Shown: positions 27,178 through 33,690 of the stretch, piece by piece
How the letters are laid out: the number at the start of each line of letters is the position of its first letter
Position numbering within the stretch: position 1 is the stretch's first letter
Assembly (NCBI GenBank): GCA_009924985.1
Contig: RFQL01000009.1
Location: 1-33,690 of the forward strand
DNA from: Burkholderiaceae bacterium
GTDB lineage: Bacteria; Pseudomonadota; Gammaproteobacteria; Burkholderiales; Burkholderiaceae
Reading direction: 5' to 3'
DNA length: 33,690 nucleotides
Translations under genes and position numbers: made by a program
The notes under the pieces: model-generated
What the model was told of the DNA's origin: nothing
The model's input: only the letters and a program-made list of their open reading frames with translations
The model's database searches: none

Positions 27178-29832
27178 ATGAGAACAGAAACCAGCAAAAG
27201 TTTTTTGCGTCTGCATTACAAGGCGCCCGATTATCAATTTGGCCAAGTAGAACTCGAGTTTGAGTTACAAGCCCATCGCACTGTGGTTCAGAGTGTGATT
27301 GAGGTCATGCCAAGTCCTCACACCAAAGCAAGCGCAGGAGAAATTCCTCTCGTCCTCGATGGTCAGGATTTGGAGTTCATTAGCTTACGAATCAATGGGC
27401 AAGCGCATCGCCATCTCGAAATTACTCCGGAGCGTATGGTGATTCATGGATTGCCCAAAAAAGGGAAGGAGCAATTTCAGGTAGAAATAAAAACAGCATG
27501 CGCCCCTGAAAACAATACCTCACTGATGGGGCTTTATGTATCGCGCGGAAATTTCTTTACCCAATGTGAGGCTGAAGGCTTTCGTAAGATTACCTATTTT
27601 TTAGATCGCCCCGATGTGATGGCACGTTATCGGATCACTCTGCGGGCCCGCAAGGAAGATCATCCGGTTCTCTTATCGAATGGAAATTTAATCGCGAGCG
27701 ATGATTTAGGTGATGGCTGGCATCAAGCGGTTTGGGAAGATCCTTTCCCAAAACCGTCTTATCTATTTGCGCTTGTAGCGGGTAAATTAACTTGTTTAGA
27801 AGAGACGGTGAGATCCCAGAGCGGAGCCCAAAAACTCCTGCAAATTTGGGTAGAGCCGCGTGATCTACAGAAGACCCAGCACGCCATGGATTCTTTAAAG
27901 AGTTCAATGGTTTGGGATGAGAAGCGTTTTGGTTTGGAGTTAGATCTAGAGCGCTTCATGATCGTGGCCGTAGGAGACTTCAATATGGGCGCGATGGAGA
28001 ACAAGGGCCTCAATATTTTTAATACCAAGTTCGTCTTGGCGGATGCGCAAACAGCCACCGATGGGGATTACGCCAATATTGAAAGTGTGGTTGCGCACGA
28101 GTATTTCCATAACTGGACCGGTAACCGTGTGACCTGCCGTGATTGGTTTCAGTTATCGCTCAAGGAAGGCTTAACAGTTTTTAGAGATCAAGAGTTCTCA
28201 GCCGATCAAATGGGCACTGAATCTGGACGAGCAGTCAAGCGCATTGAAGATGTGCGTTTATTGCGCCAAGTGCAATTTCCAGAAGATGCTGGTCCCATGG
28301 CACATTCCATTCGTCCAGATGAGTACCAAGAGATCAATAATTTCTACACGGTTACCGTTTACGAGAAGGGTGCGGAGGTTGTGCGCATGTATCAAACCTT
28401 ATTAGGTCGCGATGGCTTTCGTAAAGGAATGGATCTTTATTTCAAGCGCCATGATGGTCAAGCGGTCACCTGTGATGAGTTTGTGGCGGCGATGGCGGAT
28501 GCGAATGGACGCGACCTAAGCCAGTTTAAGAACTGGTACAGCCAAGCAGGAACTCCGCGCGTGACCGTATCCGAAAACTACAACGTTCATAAGAAAGAGT
28601 ATCGACTGACACTCAAACAACACTGTCCAAATACGCCAGGGCAAACTAAGAAGATGCCCTTTCATATCCCCTTAAAAGCAAGCCTTCTACTAGATAAGGG
28701 CAGTAAAGTCTCTCAAAATGAGCGCGCCTATTTTGCAACAGAGGTCTTATTAGAGCTCAGGCAAGCGGAGCAAAGCTGGGTCGTAAAAAATATTCCAGCG
28801 AAGCCGGTATTGTCAATTAATCGAGATTTCTCAGCCCCGATCATTTTGGAGCACAAGCAAAGTGAGGATGAGCTTTTAACCTTATTGGCCGAAGATACTG
28901 ACCCCTTCAGTCGTTGGGAATCGGCTCAAAAACTAGCTCAGCAAATCATTTTGGCTGGGCGCTTACCCAATACGAAATTAATCGATGCCTACCGAGTGAT
29001 TTTGCAAGATCCTAATTTAGACCCCGCCTTTAAAGAGCTCATTGTTACCCTGCCTGCAGAGACCTACTTGTATGAGCAATGTGAGCGGGTTGACCCACAA
29101 AAGATTCATTGGAATAGGCGCCGTTTTAAAACGGCACTAGCGCATGCACTGAAAGACGAGTGGGTAATTTTTTATAAAGAGCATCAGACTCCTGGATCAT
29201 ATCGGCCAGATGCAAAAAGTATGGGGAAGCGAGCGCTCAAAAATTTTTCCTTGATGATGCTCCTAGAAGGCGGTGATGGGCGCTGGCTGGAGAAAGCCGA
29301 AGAACAGTATGAGCTTGCTAATAATATGAGTGACCGGTTTGCCGCCTTGCACGCCTTAGTGTCTGTCAATGCGCCACAATCTAAAAATGCCTTAGCTGAC
29401 TTCTATCAGCGCTTTGCCGAAGATGCTCTAGTGATTGATAAATGGTTTGCACTACAAGCGACCAGACCAGTTCATGTTGATGGCACAGGGATTTTGGCGG
29501 AAATTAGAGCATTAATGAAGCACAGTGCCTTCAAGCTCAACAATCCCAATCGTGTGCGTAGCGTGATTCATGCGTTTTGCCTCAATAATCCCGGGGGATT
29601 CCATCAGGCAGATGGAAGTGCTTATCGATTCTGGGCAGAGTGCGTCCTCGCATTGGATGAAATTAATCCTCAAGTGGCAGCGCGTTTAGCACGGGGACTT
29701 GATCGCTGGCCTAAATTTGCTAAGCCCTATTCAAAGCAGATGCTTGCTGCTCTGCGCCAAGTTGCTGTAGTGAGTCGTTTATCACCCGATGTCAGTGAAG
29801 TAATTACCAAGGCAATCACTGCAAACCGGTGA
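27178..29832 (+). CDS. pepN: Aminopeptidase N (M1 metallopeptidase)
   Basis: Zinc aminopeptidase releasing N-terminal residues in the cytosol. The 884 residues match E. coli PepN (870) in length. Exopeptidase motif GAMEN is at 271-275; the zinc site is HEYFH at 307-311 with the third ligand Glu330 (SLKEGLT), and the stabilising Tyr is in NNFYTVTVYEKGAEV. A C-terminal helical domain follows from about residue 560. The gene is preceded by TAAAAT six bases before ATG and probably has a leaderless transcript. No terminator is seen in the 89 bases before the tRNA gene. Confidence 0.97.
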   Translation: MRTETSKSFLRLHYKAPDYQFGQVELEFELQAHRTVVQSVIEVMPSPHTKASAGEIPLVLDGQDLEFISLRINGQAHRHLEITPERMVIHGLPKKGKEQFQVEIKTACAPENNTSLMGLYVSRGNFFTQCEAEGFRKITYFLDRPDVMARYRITLRARKEDHPVLLSNGNLIASDDLGDGWHQAVWEDPFPKPSYLFALVAGKLTCLEETVRSQSGAQKLLQIWVEPRDLQKTQHAMDSLKSSMVWDEKRFGLELDLERFMIVAVGDFNMGAMENKGLNIFNTKFVLADAQTATDGDYANIESVVAHEYFHNWTGNRVTCRDWFQLSLKEGLTVFRDQEFSADQMGTESGRAVKRIEDVRLLRQVQFPEDAGPMAHSIRPDEYQEINNFYTVTVYEKGAEVVRMYQTLLGRDGFRKGMDLYFKRHDGQAVTCDEFVAAMADANGRDLSQFKNWYSQAGTPRVTVSENYNVHKKEYRLTLKQHCPNTPGQTKKMPFHIPLKASLLLDKGSKVSQNERAYFATEVLLELRQAEQSWVVKNIPAKPVLSINRDFSAPIILEHKQSEDELLTLLAEDTDPFSRWESAQKLAQQIILAGRLPNTKLIDAYRVILQDPNLDPAFKELIVTLPAETYLYEQCERVDPQKIHWNRRRFKTALAHALKDEWVIFYKEHQTPGSYRPDAKSMGKRALKNFSLMMLLEGGDGRWLEKAEEQYELANNMSDRFAALHALVSVNAPQSKNALADFYQRFAEDALVIDKWFALQATRPVHVDGTGILAEIRALMKHSAFKLNNPNRVRSVIHAFCLNNPGGFHQADGSAYRFWAECVLALDEINPQVAARLARGLDRWPKFAKPYSKQMLAALRQVAVVSRLSPDVSEVITKAITANR

Positions 29833-29921
29833 TTTTTGGGAAATGGGAAGAAAGCCCTTGATTTTGCTGGGCTAAAATAGCGTTCCACTGTGCTCCTTAC
29901 CTTTATTGTGGGGAGATGATT

Positions 29922-29997
29922 GCCGGAATAGCTCAGTTGGTAGAGCAGCGCATTCGTAATGCGAAGGTCGTAGGTTCGATTCCTATTTCCGGCACCA
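29922..29997 (+). tRNA. tRNA-Thr (anticodon CGU)
   Basis: A 76-base cloverleaf with encoded CCA (29995-29997). The acceptor stem GCCGGAA pairs with TTCCGGC. The anticodon loop TTCGTAA has CGT at 29955-29957, reading ACG. The T arm GTAGG-TTCGATT-CCTAT is complete apart from one G-T pair. The first base pair of the anticodon stem is G-A, the only oddity. Confidence 0.97.
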
Positions 29998-30017
29998 TCA
30001 TTTATTTCAGGATTCTT

Positions 30018-30035
30018 ACCCGAAATACGGGTTTT
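30018..30035 (+). terminator. Weak terminator after tRNA-Thr
   Basis: ACCCG-AAATA-CGGGT followed by TTT. The stem is only 5 bp, so termination may be partial. Confidence 0.5.
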
Positions 30036-30078
30036 CACTAGTAAGTAAGTACATTACTTATGTAAAAATTTTCGTTTG

Positions 30079-30092
30079 TTGATGCCTGTCAA
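30079..30092 (+). promoter_or_regulatory. Fnr/Nnr-type operator upstream of tctC
   Basis: TTGAT-GCCT-GTCAA matches the same site class as the box before oxc (TTGAY-N4-RTCAA) with one asymmetric pair. Its centre (30085.5) is 41.5 bases before 30127, the start point predicted from AAGAAT (30115-30120). The box, spacing and -10 quality mirror oxc. Confidence 0.6.
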
Positions 30093-30187
30093 TTTCTATC
30101 AAGGTATTTTGTTGAAGAATGAATTTTATAAAACAGACACATAAACAAATTAAAAAACTTTGTCATTTTATTTTTGGAGGAGCATCC

Positions 30188-31198
30188 ATGCGTTTTAAAT
30201 TGAAATCCACCGTATTAGGTGTTGCGCTTGTAGCTGGTTTTGCTGCAACATCAATCGCTCACGCTCAAGCAAAATGGGAGCCCACTAAGCCCGTTGAGTT
30301 TGTGATTCCTGCGGGTCCTGGCGGCGGCGCTGACCAGATGGCACGCATGATTCAGGGCATTGTTACCAAAAATAATCTAATGAAACAGTCGATTATTCCT
30401 GTTAACAAGGGTGCAGGTGCAGGCGCTGAAGGTTTCCTGGCAATCAAGGAAGCAAAGGGTGATCCCCATAAAATCATCATTACCTTATCTAATTTGTTTA
30501 CAACTCCCCGTGCAACGGGTGTGCCATTTAATTGGAAAGAGATGACCCCGGTCGCCATGTTAGCTTTGGACCAGTTTGTGCTATGGACCAATGCTGAGAA
30601 GCCTTATAAATCAGCTAAAGAATATATCGATGCCGCTAAAGCAGCTGGCTCTGGTAAGTTCAGAATGGCTGGAACAGGCTCTAAGCAAGAAGATCAAATC
30701 ATTACCGTGGCTCTTGAAAAAGCGACTGGCACGAAGTTCACCTACATTCCATATGCGGGCGGTGGAGCGGTTGCGACTCAATTAGTCGGCAATCATGTGG
30801 ACTCCACTGTGAACAATCCGATTGAGGCTGTAGCGCAATGGCGTGCGGGTAAGTTAGTGGCGCAATGCGTATTTGATACGCAACGCATGCCTTACAAAGA
30901 GAAAGTAACCCCAACACTTTCTTGGAATGACATCCCAACCTGCAAAGAAGTCGGCGTAAATACTGATTACCTTATGTTGCGTGGTATTTTTATGCCACCT
31001 GGTGTCACTCAGGCGCAAGTTGACTTCTACGTTGATTTATTCAAAAAGGTTCGTGAGACCGCTGACTGGAAGAAGTTCATGGCAGATGGCGCATTTAACC
31101 AAACCTTCTTGACTGGCAAAGAGTATGTGGCTTGGATTGAGAAGAATGATGCACTTCATGGCCAACTCATGAAAGAAGCGGGATTTCTTGCCAAGTAA
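30188..31198 (+). CDS. tctC: TctC/Bug-family tripartite tricarboxylate transporter substrate-binding protein
   Basis: The periplasmic receptor of a TTT secondary importer, 336 residues. The start ATG 30188 has the strong ribosome site GGAGGAG (30177-30183) and begins a signal peptide, RFKLKSTVLGVALVAGF, with a cut after AHA. The frame is also open to an ATG at 30119, but that lies before the predicted transcription start. Bug-family marks are the N-terminal PAGPGGGADQMAR and the middle IPYAGGGAVATQLVGNH. TTT receptors bind citrate, other carboxylates or amino acids; the ligand is not readable here. An operator like that of oxc suggests a link to oxalate or a related acid. Confidence 0.93.
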   Translation: MRFKLKSTVLGVALVAGFAATSIAHAQAKWEPTKPVEFVIPAGPGGGADQMARMIQGIVTKNNLMKQSIIPVNKGAGAGAEGFLAIKEAKGDPHKIIITLSNLFTTPRATGVPFNWKEMTPVAMLALDQFVLWTNAEKPYKSAKEYIDAAKAAGSGKFRMAGTGSKQEDQIITVALEKATGTKFTYIPYAGGGAVATQLVGNHVDSTVNNPIEAVAQWRAGKLVAQCVFDTQRMPYKEKVTPTLSWNDIPTCKEVGVNTDYLMLRGIFMPPGVTQAQVDFYVDLFKKVRETADWKKFMADGAFNQTFLTGKEYVAWIEKNDALHGQLMKEAGFLAK

Positions 31199-31211
31199 TT
31201 TGTTGTAATAG

Positions 31212-31246
31212 AAATAAGACCTCATGACGGGGTCTTATTTTTTTAG
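31212..31246 (+). terminator. Intercistronic terminator between tctC and tctB
   Basis: AAATAAGACC (31212-31221) pairs perfectly with GGTCTTATTT (31231-31240), and T continues through 31244. A strong terminator inside an operon should lower tctB and tctA relative to tctC. Confidence 0.85.
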
Positions 31247-31276
31247 TTCATTATTAATATAGAAGAAGAGTAATTT

Positions 31277-31792
31277 ATGTCAGAGAACTCAAATCACAAC
31301 TCAGTCATCAGCGTCAGAACGATGGAGATTATCGTTGCTCTTTTGTTCCTTACGGTTGGCTTGATTGTAATGATCAGTAGTATTAAGTTAGGAGCAAAGT
31401 GGGGGAGTGACGGTCCCGAGTCTGGCTATTTCCCTTTCTATATCAGCTTGATTATTTTAGTTTCGAGTTCCATTACGCTGTTTCAGGCCTTCAAAAATAA
31501 AGAGCAAGCGAAAGAGGGTTTTGTCGAAAAGGAACCATTTCGCCAAGTGATGGCAGTTTTGATTCCTGCTGCAGTGTATGTATTAGGCGTTCAGCTCATC
31601 GGTATTTATGTTGCTTCGGCAATTTATATCGCCATCTTTATGGTTTGGCTTGGCAAGTATGTCATCTGGAAGGCCGCAGCTGTAGGACTTGGTGTCAGCA
31701 TTACGCTCTTCATGATGTTTGAGTACTGGTTCCAAATCCCATTACCTCACGGGTCACTCATTAACCCATTGGCATTTATTGGCTTGCAGTAA
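31277..31792 (+). CDS. tctB: TctB small membrane subunit of a tripartite tricarboxylate transporter
   Basis: A 171-residue inner-membrane protein with four hydrophobic segments: near residues 15-38 (IVALLFLTVGLIVMISSI), 50-70, 85-135 as a long pair, and 140-165. It has the usual WGSDGPESGYFPFYIS motif after the first segment, typical of TctB (DUF1468). It forms the membrane complex with TctA. AGAAGAAGAG gives a ribosome site. It follows the tctC terminator and precedes tctA by 46 bases. Confidence 0.88.
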   Translation: MSENSNHNSVISVRTMEIIVALLFLTVGLIVMISSIKLGAKWGSDGPESGYFPFYISLIILVSSSITLFQAFKNKEQAKEGFVEKEPFRQVMAVLIPAAVYVLGVQLIGIYVASAIYIAIFMVWLGKYVIWKAAAVGLGVSITLFMMFEYWFQIPLPHGSLINPLAFIGLQ

Positions 31793-31838
31793 GCCTGACT
31801 ACCGATCACGATAAAGATTAGAAAAAAAGGAGCTCACG

Positions 31839-33326
31839 TTGGAAGAAATTAACGCCCTATTTGGTGGCTTCGCTGTTGCAATGTCGCCTTTCAACATTAT
31901 GTTGATGCTAATTGGCATCATTCTTGGTGTGATTATTGGAGTACTTCCAGGTTTAGGTGGTGCAAACGGAATTGCTATCTTATTGCCCCTCACCTTTACG
32001 ATGCCCCCCACCTCTGCGATCATCATGCTCTCCTGTATTTATTGGGGCGCTCTATTTGGTGGAGCAATTACCTCGATCCTCTTTAATATTCCGGGTGAGC
32101 CTTGGTCTGTGGCGACAACTTTTGATGGCTATCCAATGGCCCAAGAGGGTAAAGCTGGCGAGGCGCTCACCGGCGCATTTACCTCTTCTTTTATTGGTGC
32201 ATTCTTTGCCGTTGTGATGATCACCTTCTTGGCGCCCTTGGTTGCTAAGTTTGCCTTGCAATTTGGTCCGCCGGAGTTCTTTGCGGTCTATCTATTAACC
32301 TTCTGTAGCTTTGTGGGCATGAACAAGGGTTCACCCTTTAAGGTAATCTCGGCCATGATGTTGGGCTTTGCCTTGGCTGCTGTCGGTATGGATACCGTGA
32401 CCGGTCAATTACGGATGACCTTTGGGTCTACTGAACTCATGCGCGGTTTTGACTTCTTAATCGCGGTGATTGGTCTTTTTGGTATTGGTGAGATCTTGCA
32501 ATCGATGGAAGAGGGCTTGTCCTTCTCCGGCAAGAGCGCCAAGATTCGTGCCAAGGTCGTGTTTGAGACCTGGGCCAAACTACCCAAGTATTGGGCTACC
32601 TCATTGCGCAGCTGTTTAATTGGGTGTTGGATGGGGATCACCCCCGGTGGTGCTACGCCCGCATCATTTATGAGTTACGGCGTTGCCAAACAAATGTCGA
32701 AGAACAAAGACAGGTTTGGTAAAGGGGAGATGGAAGGTATTATTGCTCCCGAGACCGCAGCGCATGCTGCCGGCACGGCGGCTTTGTTGCCCATGCTCTC
32801 TTTAGGCATTCCAGGTTCACCAACAGCTGCCGTATTGTTAGGCGGACTCTTGATCTGGGGCTTACAACCTGGCCCATTACTCTTCGTGGAAAAACCAGAT
32901 TTTGTTTGGGGATTGATCGCGAGTATGTACCTCGGTAATATTGCCGGCCTCTTCGTGGTACTGACTTGCGTGCCGATCTTTGCATCGATTTTGCGGATTC
33001 CGTTCTCCATCATTGCACCGGTCATTATTGTGGTCTGTGCGGTGGGAGCATTCACGGTTCATAACGCGATGTTTGATGTCTGGCTAATGTTAGGCTTTGG
33101 AGTTTTGGGCTACCTTTTCAAGAAACTTGATTACCCAATGGCGCCGATGGTCTTGGCGCTGGTACTGGGAGATCGCGCTGAAGATTCTTTCCGCCAAGCG
33201 ATGTTGTTATCGCAAGGTAGTCTCAATATCTTCTTCTCGAACTACCTTGTGGGCAGTATTACGGCTCTGGCAATTATTCTATTATTTTGGCCCATGCTCT
33301 CGAAGTTGATGGCTAAAAAGGCCTGA
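31839..33326 (+). CDS. tctA: TctA large membrane subunit of a tripartite tricarboxylate transporter
   Basis: The 495-residue permease that carries the solute with cation coupling. It has about eleven or twelve hydrophobic segments. The TctA signatures are the early GVLPGLGGANGIAILLPLTF, the IYWGALFGGAITSILFNIPGEP stretch broken by GGA, and the second PG repeat LGIPGSPTAAVLLGGLLIWG near 325. The start codon is TTG at 31839, fixed by GGAG (31829-31832) at 6-nt spacing and by homology beginning at EEINALFGGF. It is the last gene of the operon; a terminator follows. Confidence 0.95.
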   Translation: MEEINALFGGFAVAMSPFNIMLMLIGIILGVIIGVLPGLGGANGIAILLPLTFTMPPTSAIIMLSCIYWGALFGGAITSILFNIPGEPWSVATTFDGYPMAQEGKAGEALTGAFTSSFIGAFFAVVMITFLAPLVAKFALQFGPPEFFAVYLLTFCSFVGMNKGSPFKVISAMMLGFALAAVGMDTVTGQLRMTFGSTELMRGFDFLIAVIGLFGIGEILQSMEEGLSFSGKSAKIRAKVVFETWAKLPKYWATSLRSCLIGCWMGITPGGATPASFMSYGVAKQMSKNKDRFGKGEMEGIIAPETAAHAAGTAALLPMLSLGIPGSPTAAVLLGGLLIWGLQPGPLLFVEKPDFVWGLIASMYLGNIAGLFVVLTCVPIFASILRIPFSIIAPVIIVVCAVGAFTVHNAMFDVWLMLGFGVLGYLFKKLDYPMAPMVLALVLGDRAEDSFRQAMLLSQGSLNIFFSNYLVGSITALAIILLFWPMLSKLMAKKA

Positions 33327-33347
33327 AATACCGGTAAATAAGAGATG

Positions 33348-33369
33348 AAGGGGCGCAAGTCCCTTTTTC
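33348..33369 (+). terminator. Terminator of the tctCBA operon
   Basis: AAGGG (33348-33352), a short loop, then CCCTT and a T-run to 33368. The stem is modest but placed 22 bases after the tctA stop. Confidence 0.7.
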
Positions 33370-33386
33370 TTTGTCTAGATAACCAG

Positions 33387-33398
33387 TAAGATTCTGTT
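33387..33398 (+). promoter_or_regulatory. Candidate leaderless promoter of the DUF2946 gene
   Basis: TAAGAT (33387-33392) is six bases before the ATG at 33399; no ribosome site is present. Confidence 0.3.
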
Positions 33399-33690
33399 AT
33401 GTTTTCTCGTAGGCTTATTCACTGGATTACGGCGCTCTCTTTTGCGATGAGTGCCGTAATCCCATCAATTGCACAGGTTGTTTCAGTAGCAAGTGTTGGG
33501 CAGGGCCTGAGCATGGAGATTTGTATTGCTGATGGTAGTAAATTGGTAATTGATTTAAAAACCGATGACAAATCAGCAGTGATGCTTGATTGCCCATTCT
33601 GCGTTGCTCAAACTCCACTCGCTATTCCGCTATTGGGGCACCTTCAATTTCAGGCACCTATTTCGTTTGTATTAATCCCACCGCTTTACT
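33399..33690 (+). CDS. DUF2946-like secreted protein, 3' end beyond the window
   Basis: Frame open from ATG 33399 to the window edge (97 codons). The N terminus has a basic segment and a hydrophobic core (FSRRLIHWITALSFAMSAVI) with a likely cut after SIA or near it, so it is exported or membrane-anchored. The motif LDCPFC followed by LAIPLL resembles the HCPYC...LALP signature of DUF2946, small proteins often found near copper and TonB-receptor genes. That gives a possible metal role through the CxxC, but the family has no proven function and the rest is not visible. Confidence 0.65.
   Translation, partial: MFSRRLIHWITALSFAMSAVIPSIAQVVSVASVGQGLSMEICIADGSKLVIDLKTDDKSAVMLDCPFCVAQTPLAIPLLGHLQFQAPISFVLIPPLY

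Noticed and set aside
30119-30187. N-terminal extension of tctC from ATG 30119
   Set aside because: It has no ribosome site, would put 23 polar residues before a clear signal peptide, and starts before the predicted transcription start.

Overview
The window looks like chromosome of a Polynucleobacter-type betaproteobacterium (Burkholderiales). This rests on my recognition of protein families and of gene pairings usual in that order (scpA-panC, DUF3460, dcd with an Arg/Lys decarboxylase, hemCD, a Bug-family tripartite transporter), on dense packing and on moderate GC. No database search was possible. About thirty genes are visible, no gap without a gene exceeds 300 bases, and I found no insertion sequence, prophage or CRISPR array.

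Layout. 1-6177: an oxalate module with a 5'-truncated Crp/Fnr-family regulator, oxc (oxalyl-CoA decarboxylase), frc (formyl-CoA:oxalate CoA-transferase), a terminator, then a second frc paralogue followed 1 nt later by a formyltransferase related to the 10-formyl-THF hydrolase domain of ALDH1L1. 6179-9799 (minus): metG, a DUF3460 gene, scpA and panC. 9917-13639 (plus): fdhD, dcd and a PLP-dependent Arg/Lys/Orn decarboxylase. 13645-18766: argH (minus) diverges from hemC-hemD (plus); hemD overlaps the end of ubiC tail to tail, and ubiC follows an rhlE-type helicase (both minus). 18956-21642: a LeuE-like exporter and msrA, then pdxH (minus) diverging from tcdA (plus). 21835-24245: a 44-residue exported peptide and a membrane protein fused to a spermidine-synthase domain. 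24292-24497: a decayed alanine dehydrogenase remnant. 24478-26445 (minus): an Fe-S oxidoreductase/DUF3501 pair without its usual rubrerythrin. 26559-29832: a TMEM165/GDT1-family cation transporter and pepN. 29922-33326: tRNA-Thr(CGU) and a tctC-tctB-tctA transporter. A DUF2946 gene runs off the right edge.

How it may work together. Frc moves CoA from formyl-CoA to oxalate, Oxc decarboxylates oxalyl-CoA back to formyl-CoA, and formate leaves. The main observation is a pair of Fnr/Nnr-type boxes: ATTGAC-N4-GTCAAT before oxc and TTGAT-N4-GTCAA before tctC. Both lie where a class II activator should bind relative to a plausible -10. The regulator gene beside oxc carries the E-x-x-S-R recognition helix known to read TTGA half-sites. 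The inference is a small regulon linking oxalate breakdown to a carboxylate importer 27 kb away. A second inference is that the coupled frc2-formyltransferase pair connects formyl-CoA to the folate one-carbon pool. Several genes (dcd, pepN, argH, pdxH, the LeuE-like gene and the DUF2946 gene) have a -10-like hexamer exactly six bases before ATG, which suggests frequent leaderless transcription.
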